From positions 1 through 64,000 of the forward strand of contig CAZTFF010000005.1 of the NCBI GenBank assembly GCA_964612485.1: a stretch of 64,000 nt of DNA, given 5' to 3'. Every line of letters begins with the position of its first letter. Position 1 is the first letter of the stretch. Below are positions 43,419 through 52,090 of this stretch, piece after piece. The position numbers and the translations under genes were made by a program. Below the pieces are notes generated by a model. It made no database searches and had not been told where the DNA came from. It worked only from the letters and a program-made list of their open reading frames with translations. Origin of the DNA: JAFGNV01 sp964612485 (GTDB lineage: Bacteria > Chloroflexota > Anaerolineae > 4572-78 > J111).

Positions 43419-44504
43419 ATGACCCATTATCCCCCAGAGATGACGGCGGTTCGCCTTTACGGTCCGGCAGATATGCGGGTTGAGCAGATTCCCCATCCCG
43501 GCCCGCCGGGGTCGGAAGATGTGTTACTCCGGGTTACTGCCGTGGGCGTTTGCGGCAGCGATCTGCATAGCTACAAAGATGCCCGTATTGGCGATGTTTT
43601 GATCCAGGACCCATTGATTTTGGGCCACGAGTATGCGGCGGTGGTGGAAGAAATCGGTGGAGACCCCCACGATGGCCTGGGCCAACGCGATGGCTTGGGC
43701 CACCCCCTGACGCCCGGCATGCGCGTGGCTGTGGACCCGGCCCAACCTTGCTGGCGCTGCGAAATGTGCGAGCAGGGACATCCCAACCTGTGCCGCCGGC
43801 TGCATTTTTGTGGTTCCTATCCCGATCATGGCAGCCTGTGCCAATGGATGCATATGCCGGCCCGTACCTGTTTTCCCCTGCCCGATTCTATGGATGATGC
43901 CGCCGGCGCGATGCTGGAACCGTTGGGCATTGCTATTCATACGGTTGATCTAGCCAAAATTCGCGTAGCCAATAGTGTCGCCATTCTGGGCGCGGGTTGT
44001 ATTGGTTTGATGGTTCTGCAATTGGTGAAGTTATCGGGCGCGGAGCCTATTCTTATCAGTGATAAATTCAACTGGCGGCTGGCCGAAGCGGAAAAATACG
44101 GCGCTATCCCCATTAATTGCGATGAGGTTGACCCCGTTCAGGCCGTGCAGCAAGCCACCCACGGCGATGGCGTGGATATTGCCATTGAAGCCGCCTGGGC
44201 CGATCATTCGGTGCAGCAGGCAGCCGATATGCTGCGGCTGGGGGGACGGCTGGTGATTGCGGGAATTTCCGAGGAAGATGAGTTGGTGCTGAAACATTCC
44301 ACCGTACGGCGGAAGGGACTGGATATCCGCACGGTGCGGCGCATGAAACACACCTATCCCCGCGCTATACGTCTGGCTGAGAGCGGGCTGGTAGATTTAA
44401 CCGGTATGATCAGCCATCGCTTTCCGCTGGAAAAAACACCCGAGGCGTATGCCATGAATACAGTGTATCAGGATAACGTCATAAAAGTGATGATTGAAGT
44501 TTGA
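43419..44504 (+). CDS. Zinc-dependent medium-chain alcohol/polyol dehydrogenase
   Basis: A 361-residue MDR enzyme. The catalytic zinc Cys is in GVCGSDLHS, followed by GHEYAAVVEEIG. Structural-zinc cysteines occur as CWRCEMCEQGHPNLC, and the NAD-binding motif is GAGCIGLMVLQL near residue 190. It groups by eye with sorbitol/threonine/L-idonate-type dehydrogenases rather than ethanol dehydrogenases. An insertion around residues 85-100 (DPHDGLGQRDGLGHPL) after the catalytic His region is unusual. The ATG at 43419 follows the kinase by 24 bp, with AGGAGA upstream. The substrate cannot be told; a sugar alcohol or amino-alcohol is most likely. Confidence 0.88.
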   Translation: MTHYPPEMTAVRLYGPADMRVEQIPHPGPPGSEDVLLRVTAVGVCGSDLHSYKDARIGDVLIQDPLILGHEYAAVVEEIGGDPHDGLGQRDGLGHPLTPGMRVAVDPAQPCWRCEMCEQGHPNLCRRLHFCGSYPDHGSLCQWMHMPARTCFPLPDSMDDAAGAMLEPLGIAIHTVDLAKIRVANSVAILGAGCIGLMVLQLVKLSGAEPILISDKFNWRLAEAEKYGAIPINCDEVDPVQAVQQATHGDGVDIAIEAAWADHSVQQAADMLRLGGRLVIAGISEEDELVLKHSTVRRKGLDIRTVRRMKHTYPRAIRLAESGLVDLTGMISHRFPLEKTPEAYAMNTVYQDNVIKVMIEV

Positions 44505-44516
44505 TTATTGCTGGGC

Positions 44517-44996
44517 TTAATTTTTGGGCAGGTCGGGACAATCTACCAATCTTTGCCGGGTGGCGTATACCCGTTCCCCCACCAGTTTGATCATTCGGCG
44601 CATGATCACATTTTCCAGTTCGTGGTCTGTTTCAAAAAGATAATTGAGCCGGTCCCCATCAATCAGAAAAGCGCGAGTGTCTCTGAGTACCCGGGCCCGA
44701 GCGCGTTTTTGCTGTCCGGGGAAGAGGGAAGACCAACCAAAAAGCTGGCCTTTTCCAATAGTTAGCACCGGGGCGTAGCTTTGATTGGGCGCTTTCATTT
44801 CGATAACTACCTCTCCTGCTTGAATGAGGTAGATGCCTTTGTCCAGATCGCCCTCTTTGTATACCAGATCGCCTTTTTCATAGGTGATCTCACTGGCAAT
44901 GGCAGCCAGTTTATGCAAATGTTTGGTCGCCATATCGTGGAAGAACTCCATCGACCGGAGTGCCGTGATAATTTCAACTTCAGTCTTGCTTGTCAT
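44517..44996 (-). CDS. Cyclic-nucleotide-binding-domain protein with altered phosphate cassette
   Basis: A 159-residue protein that is almost entirely one cNMP-binding beta-barrel domain (residues 8-130) with a short helical tail and no DNA-binding domain. The family pattern EKGDLVYKEGD and KGIYLIQAGEVVI is present. In the phosphate-binding cassette, however, the usual FGE is FGWSSLF, and the Arg position lies in KRARARV, so cAMP or cGMP binding of the normal kind is doubtful. AGGGAGGAT precedes the ATG at 44996. It is convergent with the dehydrogenase gene (12 bp between stops). Contrast the cassette in the transporter fusion, which is canonical. Confidence 0.85.
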   Translation of the reverse strand: MTSKTEVEIITALRSMEFFHDMATKHLHKLAAIASEITYEKGDLVYKEGDLDKGIYLIQAGEVVIEMKAPNQSYAPVLTIGKGQLFGWSSLFPGQQKRARARVLRDTRAFLIDGDRLNYLFETDHELENVIMRRMIKLVGERVYATRQRLVDCPDLPKN

Positions 44997-45132
44997 TTGA
45001 TTATCCTCCCTGAAAATCTATTTTGCTCCCAAAGTTCTGGTTGAATTATACAGGTGGCGCGGCTCGTCGGGAGTCTGGAGGCATTATCCTCGCAGGCAGT
45101 TATTGTGCCCCCATTTCATCATTGTGTCAAAA

Positions 45133-45417
45133 TTAACAAATTTCGCCTGAGTCATTAATATAACACGCATCGCCCTGAAAGCGGCGCCAGTCGGCCACAA
45201 TCTGCTCCAGTTCTATTAGATAGGCGTTGATGGCTTCATACCCGGAAACGATTTTTCCCTCATCCTTAAGGGCCGGTAAAGGTGTGTTGGGAGTAAGTTG
45301 GGGTGTGGTCTCATCCGATTCCAGGGTGATGATTTTATGCGCCACGACCAATTCTTCCAACATCTCCTCTATCCCGGCGCAATCGGGACAGTTGGTTGGC
45401 CGATACAATTCTATCAT
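45133..45417 (-). CDS. Glutaredoxin/GST-N-like thioredoxin-fold protein
   Basis: A 94-residue protein with a thioredoxin-fold start ELYRPTNCPDC, where CPDC is the redox motif, then a helix, LPALKDEGKIVSGYEAI with the cis-Pro-containing PLPAL, and a helical tail. Its size and LPALKDEGKIVSG segment resemble the N-terminal half of glutathione S-transferases and glutaredoxins; no C-terminal GST domain is present. The ATG at 45417, with GGGGG upstream, is preferred to the upstream in-frame ATG at 45462, because the latter lies over the promoter. Possible role in thiol-disulfide exchange. Confidence 0.75.
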   Translation of the reverse strand: MIELYRPTNCPDCAGIEEMLEELVVAHKIITLESDETTPQLTPNTPLPALKDEGKIVSGYEAINAYLIELEQIVADWRRFQGDACYINDSGEIC

Positions 45418-45446
45418 TTTTATTCCCCCAATCATTAAAGCGCTAC

Positions 45447-45620
45447 TTATATTGTAGCACAAAATCGTTTACTCGGCGGCTTAAGTTTGTTAAAATTTCT
45501 GGCGGTCCAAACAATGGCTTGTAGAGTGAGGTGGTTGGCGTGGAGGCGCGGGCGCAACTTTTGGTTAAAGCATTCGTATAGGTGGATGGATTCAGGTGTA
45601 CTCTTTGTTGAGTTTTGCAT
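45447..45620 (-). pseudogene. 57-codon ORF, possible transposase fragment
   Basis: ATG at 45620 to TAA at 45447. The product, containing LYECFNQKLRPRLHANHL and AIVWTARNFNKLKPP, looks like the C-terminal end of an IS transposase rather than random sequence, but no terminal repeats or upstream part are visible and there is no ribosome binding site. It overlaps the predicted promoter of the glutaredoxin-like gene. Confidence 0.25.
45451..45459 (-). promoter_or_regulatory. Extended -10 promoter of the glutaredoxin-like gene
   Basis: On the minus strand TGCTACAAT, a TG-extended -10 element, lies about 33 bp before the ATG at 45417. Confidence 0.4.
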
Positions 45621-45650
45621 GGGATAAAGTTTTTACTGAAGGGGCAAGCC

Positions 45651-46481
45651 ATGTTCAAACAATGGTTCGGATATCAAAACGAGAATAACAAACCGCGCAA
45701 CGGTCACAATGGCGTAAACGGCCACAACGGGAGCGGAAGTAGATCGCTGGTTGATATTTTACAGGTGGTCAAAACCTATCAGAGCGAGGCCGGAACGTTT
45801 ACGGCGCTGGATCACGTTGATTTGCAAGTTGAACCGGGCGAGTTTGTCTCCGTGATCGGTAAATCGGGTAGCGGTAAATCAACGCTCATCAATATGATCG
45901 CCGGCATCGACCGGCCCACCGCCGGCAAAGTGGTGATTAACGGCACGTCGATCCAGAATTTTAAGGAAGGCCAGATGGCCCGCTGGCGGGGCCAACACAT
46001 CGGCGTGATCTTTCAATTTTTTCAACTCCTGCCTACCCTCACCGTGGCCGAAAACGTGATGCTGCCAATGGATTTTTGCCGGATGTACACCCCCGCCGAA
46101 CGGGAAGAACGGGCCATAGACCTGCTGGAAAAAGTGGATATGGCCGATCAGGCTCACAAACTGCCCGCGCAAATGTCGGGCGGGCAGCAGCAGCGGGTAG
46201 CCATCGCCCGCGCCCTGGCCAATGATCCGCCGTTGATCCTGGCCGATGAACCCACGGGAAACCTTGATTCCAATACCGCCGGTTCGGTTTTTCATCTGTT
46301 TGAAGGGCTGGTGGCCGGCGGTAAAACCATTTTGATGGTCACGCACGATCATGATCTGGCTCGCCGGGCCACCCGCACCATCACCATTGCCGACGGCGAA
46401 ATCATCAACGAGGAGCGCCGCAGCGGGCATTCCTCAAAAACGGCGGAAGGAGTGAACGATGTTCGGGCCGCGCTGGCGTAA
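45651..46481 (+). CDS. MacB/LolD-type ABC transporter ATP-binding protein
   Basis: A 276-residue ATPase. After an unusual Asn/Gly/His-rich start (residues 10-32), the ABC domain has Walker A GKSGSGKST, the Q-loop IFQFFQLLPTL, the signature MSGGQQQRVAIARAL, Walker B LILADEPTGNLD and the H-loop THDHD. The LLPTLTVAENVMLP segment is typical of the MacB/LolD/FtsE group, which powers lipoprotein, peptide or antibiotic efflux. The ATG at 45651 with AAGGGG upstream is preferred to a TTG at 45615. It overlaps the permease gene by 23 bp. Confidence 0.93.
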   Translation: MFKQWFGYQNENNKPRNGHNGVNGHNGSGSRSLVDILQVVKTYQSEAGTFTALDHVDLQVEPGEFVSVIGKSGSGKSTLINMIAGIDRPTAGKVVINGTSIQNFKEGQMARWRGQHIGVIFQFFQLLPTLTVAENVMLPMDFCRMYTPAEREERAIDLLEKVDMADQAHKLPAQMSGGQQQRVAIARALANDPPLILADEPTGNLDSNTAGSVFHLFEGLVAGGKTILMVTHDHDLARRATRTITIADGEIINEERRSGHSSKTAEGVNDVRAALA

Positions 46482-48858
46482 AATTTTACGCGATCTCTGG
46501 CTGAACAAAATTCGCACGCTGCTGGTCATTCTCTCCATTGCCGTGGGCGTATTTGCCATTGGCATGATTGTGAGCACCCAGATCATGCTTTCGGAAGATA
46601 TGGCGGATTCTTACGGGGCCACTAACCCGGCCCACGCCCACCTGTTCCCCGGCTGGTTTGATGATGATCTGCTCGAGGCCGTGCGCCGCGTAGAGGGCGT
46701 AGCCGAGGCCGACGCCCGCCTGGACGAGTTTGAAACGCGGATCAAAGTAGGGCCGGATCGGTGGAAAACCCTCAATCTGGACGTGCTGAACGATTACGAG
46801 GACCAGCGGCTGGACATTGTGAAATCCGTCAGCGGCGCCTGGCCGCCGCCCAAACGGGAACTGCTGTTGGAACGGCAATCGCTGGGTATCATCGATGCCA
46901 AAGAGGGTGATGTTCTCGAAATCGAAACGCCCGACGGCAAAATCCGCCACCTGCCGGTGGCCGGCATTGCCCACGATATGTCCAACCCGCCCGCGCCCTT
47001 TGTGGGGGAGGCCTATGGCTACATCACCTTTGAAACCCTGGAATGGCTGGGTGAAGAACGGCATTATGATGATCTGCAAATTCGGCTAGACAAATACGCG
47101 CCGACCGAAGACGAAGTCCAGACCGTAGCCGATGCTGTGGAAAAAAAGGTCGAAAAGAGCGGCCTGAACGTCTATTGGACCTGGATTCCTGAACCGGAGC
47201 AGCATCCCGCCAACGAAGCCGTGCAGCCCATGTTGTTGATTTTGGGCGTGCTGGGCGTGCTATCGCTGTTTTTGAGTGGTTTTCTGGTAGTGAACACCAT
47301 TTCTGCTATTCTTGCCCAGCAGGTCAAGCAGGTGGGCATTATGAAGGCTGTTGGGGCCAGGGCCGGCCAGGTGATGGGCATGTACCTGGGTATGGTACTG
47401 TTCTTTGGCCTGTTGTCGCTGCTGGTGGCGGTGCCGTTGGGCGCGTGGGCGGCCTATGAGTTTTCGGCCTATATTGCCTGGTTGGTTAATTTCGATCTGA
47501 CCGGTTTCCGCCTTCCGCCGCAAGCCCTGGCCGTTGAGGTGGCGGTTGGCCTGGTTGTGCCGCTGCTGGCCGCGCTCTATCCGGTGATCACCGGCGCGCG
47601 GATTACCGTGAATGATGCCATCAGCAGTTACGGCCTGGGCAAAGGGCAGTTTGGTACCCATTTTATCGACCGGGCCACGGAATGGCTCACCGGCAAACTT
47701 TTGTCCCTTTCCCGTCCCATTCGCATTTCCATGCGCAATACGATCCGGCGTAAGGCGCGCTTGCTGTTGACCCTGTTCACGCTGACCCTGGGCGGAGCCA
47801 TTTTCATCGCCGTGTTGAGCGTGCATACCTCGCTGTTGGCTACGCTGGACGAGGCCCTGACCTACTGGAATTTTGATGTTGAAATAGATTTTGATCGCGC
47901 TCACCGTACCAAAGAAATCGAGCGTATGGCGCTGGCCGTGCCCGGCGTGGTTGATGCCGAAAGCTGGATCGGTAACACCGCCCGCCGCATGCGCGATGAT
48001 GGGCACGAAGGCCCCAACCTGTCCGTGCTGGGCATCCCCGCCGACACGAAAATGATCCTGCCCACCCTGCTCGAAGGCCGCTGGCTGCTGCCGGATGATG
48101 AAAATGCCGTTGTGATCAATACTGAGTTGCTCAAAGAAGAACCGGATATCAAAGTGGGTGATGATATCACGCTGACCATTGAAGGCCGGGAAGATACCTG
48201 GCACGTGGTGGGGGTGGTCAAAGGGGTGATGACCGGGCGTATTGCTTACGCCAACTATCCTTACTTTGCCCGTTATGTTCGCTATATCGGCCGCTCCGGC
48301 GGGGTGCAGTTGCTGGCCGAGAACCACTCGCCGGAATTTCAGGAGAAGTTGGCCTTGCGGGTCAAAGATCATTTCGACAGCCTGGGCTTGCAAGTACAGG
48401 AAACAGAAACAACGGCCTCCATCAGAGAAAATATAGAATACCAGTTCAACGTGATTGTTGTCTTCCTGGCGTTTATGGCCATTCTGATCGCTGTGGTGGG
48501 CTGTTTGGGGCTGATGGGTACAATGAGCATCAACGTCATCGAAAGAACCCGTGAGATCGGCGTGATGCGCGCTGTGGGGGCTTCTGACGGCGATGTAATG
48601 AAGATCGTGATCGTTGAGGGGTTGGTGATCGGCCTGACCAGTTGGGTGATCGGCGCCGCGTTGGGCTGGCCCATCGGCAAACTGCTCAGCGATTCCGTGG
48701 GCCTGGCTTTTATGGAGGCCAAACTGACCTACCAATTCGCCTTTGGCGGAACGCTGTTGTGGCTGGGCATCATCCTGACCCTGGCTGCCCTGGCCAGCTT
48801 ACTGCCCGCCTGGAACGCCTCGCGGCTGAGCGTGAAGGATGTGCTGGCGTACGAATAG
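46459..48858 (+). CDS. MacB/FtsX-type ABC transporter permease with two FtsX units
   Basis: A 799-residue permease. Residues 20-45 form the first membrane helix, 55-250 a periplasmic-type core domain, and 265-385 the first FtsX unit with helices at about 265, 315 and 350. Residues 430-450 start the second half, with a core domain at 460-650 and a final FtsX unit at 670-795 ending LPAWNASRLSVKDVLAYE. The duplicated layout is the single-chain type that works as a monomer or dimer with one ATPase. Such pumps use mechanotransmission to move substrates outside the membrane. GGAG lies seven bases before the ATG, which overlaps the ATPase gene. Substrate unknown. Confidence 0.9.
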   Translation: MFGPRWRKILRDLWLNKIRTLLVILSIAVGVFAIGMIVSTQIMLSEDMADSYGATNPAHAHLFPGWFDDDLLEAVRRVEGVAEADARLDEFETRIKVGPDRWKTLNLDVLNDYEDQRLDIVKSVSGAWPPPKRELLLERQSLGIIDAKEGDVLEIETPDGKIRHLPVAGIAHDMSNPPAPFVGEAYGYITFETLEWLGEERHYDDLQIRLDKYAPTEDEVQTVADAVEKKVEKSGLNVYWTWIPEPEQHPANEAVQPMLLILGVLGVLSLFLSGFLVVNTISAILAQQVKQVGIMKAVGARAGQVMGMYLGMVLFFGLLSLLVAVPLGAWAAYEFSAYIAWLVNFDLTGFRLPPQALAVEVAVGLVVPLLAALYPVITGARITVNDAISSYGLGKGQFGTHFIDRATEWLTGKLLSLSRPIRISMRNTIRRKARLLLTLFTLTLGGAIFIAVLSVHTSLLATLDEALTYWNFDVEIDFDRAHRTKEIERMALAVPGVVDAESWIGNTARRMRDDGHEGPNLSVLGIPADTKMILPTLLEGRWLLPDDENAVVINTELLKEEPDIKVGDDITLTIEGREDTWHVVGVVKGVMTGRIAYANYPYFARYVRYIGRSGGVQLLAENHSPEFQEKLALRVKDHFDSLGLQVQETETTASIRENIEYQFNVIVVFLAFMAILIAVVGCLGLMGTMSINVIERTREIGVMRAVGASDGDVMKIVIVEGLVIGLTSWVIGAALGWPIGKLLSDSVGLAFMEAKLTYQFAFGGTLLWLGIILTLAALASLLPAWNASRLSVKDVLAYE

Positions 48859-48864
48859 CAGGAG

Positions 48865-49770
48865 TCATTCGCCAACTCCTTCCGGGATGGCCTGCCCGGT
48901 TCGCGCCCGTTCGGCAGCTTTCAGCAACGTTTTAGGGAGTTGGATGCGAATCATCTCGGCCCGGTATTCTCTGCTGGCGCGGTGGCGGCTGGCGCGCAAG
49001 TTGGCTTCTTCCAGGGCGATCTCGGCGGCAGCGGTAAACGTGATGGTTGTGGCCGGCTGCCCGGTGAGATAGGCCATCGCCTGTTCGGCCACAAAGGGTG
49101 TTGGCCCCGCCGGCCCAATGGTTACGCGGGCGGTGGTAATTGTGTCACCGTCAACGGTGAGCCGGGCCGCCATGCCGATAATGGGCAGTGCCACGCCCTG
49201 GGGCCGCATCACCCGGCGAAAGGCCGAGCCTTCGTTCTCTCCGGTGGGTTTGAAACGCAGCCGGGCAATGATCATCTGGGTGGGATCAACTGTGCTCCGG
49301 CCTGGCCCCACAAAAATGTCGCGCATCGAGGCCCAGGCAAGGCCCTCGGCGGTGGCAATTTGGATTTCTCCGTTCAAGGCCAGCAGGCTGATGGTGCCGT
49401 CACCGGCGGGCAGGGCATGGGCCACGTTGCCGGCCAGCGTGCCTACATTACGCACCTGCGGCCCGCCAATTACCCCGCAGCTTTCCACCAGGCAGGTGCC
49501 GCTCTGTGCAATGCGTTCGTCGCTTACAATCTGGCTGTGGGTTACGCCCGCGCCGATCACAATAAACCCGTTTTCCTCTATAATCTCGTTCAAGCCGGGG
49601 ATTTGGGTTACATCCACCAGCGCTTCCACCGGGGTGCGATGGCCTTGCTGCATTTCCAGGATCAAATCCGTGCCGCCGCCGATCACGCGCGCCTGTCCGG
49701 CGTACTGGATCAGCAAATTGATGGCCTCATCAATGGAGGCGGGGGTATGGTAATTTTGCCAGTAAGTCAT
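48865..49770 (-). CDS. Molybdenum hydroxylase FAD-binding subunit (second copy)
   Basis: A 301-residue FAD subunit of the xanthine dehydrogenase/CO dehydrogenase (CoxM/XdhB) type. It has VIGGGTDLILEM for the FAD pyrophosphate, GGPQVRNVGTLAGN, and the C-terminal CO-dehydrogenase flavoprotein domain. It passes electrons from the iron-sulfur clusters to NAD or another acceptor. The ATG at 49770 matches the conserved N-terminus YWQNYHTP; an in-frame ATG at 49818 would add 16 residues of repeat-derived sequence. It is the last gene of the operon that starts at 53500 and parallels the FAD half of the 52091-53500 gene. Confidence 0.92.
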   Translation of the reverse strand: MTYWQNYHTPASIDEAINLLIQYAGQARVIGGGTDLILEMQQGHRTPVEALVDVTQIPGLNEIIEENGFIVIGAGVTHSQIVSDERIAQSGTCLVESCGVIGGPQVRNVGTLAGNVAHALPAGDGTISLLALNGEIQIATAEGLAWASMRDIFVGPGRSTVDPTQMIIARLRFKPTGENEGSAFRRVMRPQGVALPIIGMAARLTVDGDTITTARVTIGPAGPTPFVAEQAMAYLTGQPATTITFTAAAEIALEEANLRASRHRASREYRAEMIRIQLPKTLLKAAERARTGQAIPEGVGE

Positions 49771-49786
49771 AATGGAAAAAACCTCA

Positions 49787-49855
49787 AAAACGACGACCAA
49801 CGACAGACGACCGACCACCGTAAAATCGAAAGCGGTCGTCCGTTGTCGGTCATCT
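49787..49855. repeat. CGACAGACGACC inverted repeat between operon genes
   Basis: Left words CGACGACCAACGACAGACGACCG are answered by the imperfect inverse AGCGGTCGTCCGTTGTCGGT (49831-49850). It is related in word content to 22874-22922 and fills the gap between the molybdopterin and second FAD genes. Confidence 0.65.
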
Positions 49856-52087
49856 CTAAATTCTGCTGCGTACTTTGCCCAGGCCCCGCAAGACTCGCTC
49901 CGGGGTCAAGGGAAATTCGTCAAACCAGATACCAATGGCATCATACACCGCCGAGGCAATGACCGCGGCGTAGGGCAGGTAAGGCATTTCGGCCATGCCG
50001 CGAGCCCCAAACGGCCCCTGCGGGTGCGGGTCTTCCACAATGATCGATTCCACCCGCTGCGGAATATCGTACACCCCGGGGATCAGGTAGGTGCTGAGAT
50101 AGGGGTTCAAAATCTGGCCGTTGTTGACCTTTAGATCTTCCAGCACGGCGTAACCGTGGGCCTGCACAATGGCCCCCTCGATCTGGCCGATAATTTGGTC
50201 CGGGTTGATGGCTTTACCCACATCATCGGCGCACACAATGCGGTTGACGGTGATCACGCCGGTTTCGGTATCGACGGTCACTTCGGCCATTTGGGCCACG
50301 TAGCCGTAGGCAAAATTGGGAACGCTGTAGCCGGTTTGGGGGTCCATCGGCGTGGTTTTGGGGGCCAGCCAGGTGGCTTCGGCCATGGCCGGGCGGTCCT
50401 CGGCGCGCCATTTGCGCAGGGCAAACTCCGCCGCCTCTTTGACGGCGTTGCCGGCCATAAATGTGAGGCGCGAGGCGCTGGCGCTGCCGGAGCTTTCGGT
50501 AAAAGCCGTATCTGAGACAGCCAGGATGATTTTCTCCGGCGCGATGTCCAGCACTTCGGCGGCGATTTGAGCCATCGCGGTGTGGTGGCCCTGGCCTACA
50601 TCGGCCCCGGCAATGCGCACGATGGCCTCTTCGATCTCGGCGGCTCCGTGCAGTTCGACTTTGGCCCAACTATTTTCCTGATACCCGGCGCTAAAGCCGA
50701 TGTTTTTAAATCCGGCGGCAAAGCCCTGGCCTTTGACCAGCCGGGGCAGCGCTTCGGGGTAGTCGGGATTGTTTTCGCCGCGCGCGCCGCGATAGTGCCA
50801 GTTGGATTTCCAGGCGGTTTGACGGATGACGGTTTCCATGCTCACCCCGCCGGGAATGGTGGTGCCAACGGCCAACAATTTGTCCTCATCCAGCACATTT
50901 TTAAGCCGGATTTCCACCGGGTCTTTACCCAGTTTTTCGGCCAGCTTGTTCATTTGCATTTCGGCGCTGAATTGGGCTTGCGGCCCGCCAAATCCCCGGA
51001 AAGCGCCGCCCACCGGATTGTTGGTGTAAACGGCGTAGGCATCGATTTTGACGTTCGGGATTTCGTACGGCCCGGTTGCGGTGAGAATGGCGTTGCCCAA
51101 TACTTTGTTGCTGGTATACATATAAGCCCCGGCATCGCTGATAATTTTGATGTCGGCGGCCAGCAGCGTGCCGTCGGCTTTAGCGCCCCATTTGGCCTCG
51201 ATCATCATCGGGTGGCGCTTGCAGTGGCCGATGATCGATTCTTCGCGGCTCCAGATGATTTTTATGGGGCGGCGGCTGCCGTTTTTCTCATGCAGCCGCA
51301 AAACGGCCAGCGCCAGGATGATCTGCACGCTCATATCTTCTCGCCCGCCAAATGCGCCGCCAATGGCATCGTACACCACGCGGATCCTTTCCGGGGGCAA
51401 ATCCAGGGCGTGAGCAATTTGCTGCTGGTCTTCCCAGGTCCATTGCCCGGCGCAGTGAACGGTGATGACGTCATTTTCGTCCATGTAGGCGGTGCCGGCT
51501 TCGGGTTGAAGGTAGGCGTGTTCTTGAAAGGGGGTCAGATAAACGGCCTCGATGATCTCGTTGCAGCTATCCCACACCGCTTCGGGGGTTCCCCGGCGGA
51601 TTTTTTTATAATCGGCCACATTGTTGAAAACATTGGGATGCAATTCGGGCGCGCGGCCCGACAGGGCAAAAACAGGATCGATGACCACCGGCAGGTCTTC
51701 GTATTCCACCTCGATCAAATCCCTGGCCTGGGCAGCAATTTTTTCCGTTTCGGCCACGATCACGGCCACCTGGTCGCCCTCAAAACGCGCAATGTCGCCG
51801 CCTTTTTTGTTGGAGCCGGGGCCGCACAAAACCGGCTGGTCCGGGATTTGCAGGCCGTACTGGTTGATGGGCACATCTTTGGCGGTGAAAACGCCCACCA
51901 CGCCGGGCAAGCGCTCTGCCGCGTCGGTATTGATGCTGACCACCCGGGCGTGGGGACGCCGGGCAAACAGCACTTTCATCCACAGTTCGTCTTCATAATT
52001 GCGGTCGCCGGGGTAGAGAGTTTCCCCGGTCACTTTCCCTAAAGCATCAATTCGGTTAAGAGATTTGCCGATGTATTTGTCGGTCAT
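49856..52087 (-). CDS. Molybdenum hydroxylase large (molybdopterin) subunit
   Basis: A 743-residue xanthine/aldehyde oxidase-type large subunit. The N-terminal domain carries GEVLY-like substitute GETLYPGD. The cofactor domain has GGAFGGREDMS, GAFRGFGGPQ and, close to the C-terminus, GARGMAEMPYLP, containing the Glu that acts as base in the family. Such enzymes hydroxylate purines, aldehydes, N-heterocycles or CO using Mo-molybdopterin-cytosine dinucleotide or similar. The CO-dehydrogenase loop with selanyl-Cys is not seen, so CO oxidation is unlikely. It starts 3 bp after the FAD/FeS gene and precedes the second FAD gene. Confidence 0.93.
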   Translation of the reverse strand: MTDKYIGKSLNRIDALGKVTGETLYPGDRNYEDELWMKVLFARRPHARVVSINTDAAERLPGVVGVFTAKDVPINQYGLQIPDQPVLCGPGSNKKGGDIARFEGDQVAVIVAETEKIAAQARDLIEVEYEDLPVVIDPVFALSGRAPELHPNVFNNVADYKKIRRGTPEAVWDSCNEIIEAVYLTPFQEHAYLQPEAGTAYMDENDVITVHCAGQWTWEDQQQIAHALDLPPERIRVVYDAIGGAFGGREDMSVQIILALAVLRLHEKNGSRRPIKIIWSREESIIGHCKRHPMMIEAKWGAKADGTLLAADIKIISDAGAYMYTSNKVLGNAILTATGPYEIPNVKIDAYAVYTNNPVGGAFRGFGGPQAQFSAEMQMNKLAEKLGKDPVEIRLKNVLDEDKLLAVGTTIPGGVSMETVIRQTAWKSNWHYRGARGENNPDYPEALPRLVKGQGFAAGFKNIGFSAGYQENSWAKVELHGAAEIEEAIVRIAGADVGQGHHTAMAQIAAEVLDIAPEKIILAVSDTAFTESSGSASASRLTFMAGNAVKEAAEFALRKWRAEDRPAMAEATWLAPKTTPMDPQTGYSVPNFAYGYVAQMAEVTVDTETGVITVNRIVCADDVGKAINPDQIIGQIEGAIVQAHGYAVLEDLKVNNGQILNPYLSTYLIPGVYDIPQRVESIIVEDPHPQGPFGARGMAEMPYLPYAAVIASAVYDAIGIWFDEFPLTPERVLRGLGKVRSRI

Positions 52088-52090
52088 AAG

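Noticed and set aside
47260..48735. 491-codon open frame antisense to the ABC permease
   Set aside because: Gln/His-rich shadow of the permease codons; no family features.
50567..52042. 491-codon open frame antisense to the molybdopterin subunit
   Set aside because: Shadow frame over a clearly conserved enzyme; Gly/Phe/His-rich composition typical of antisense frames.
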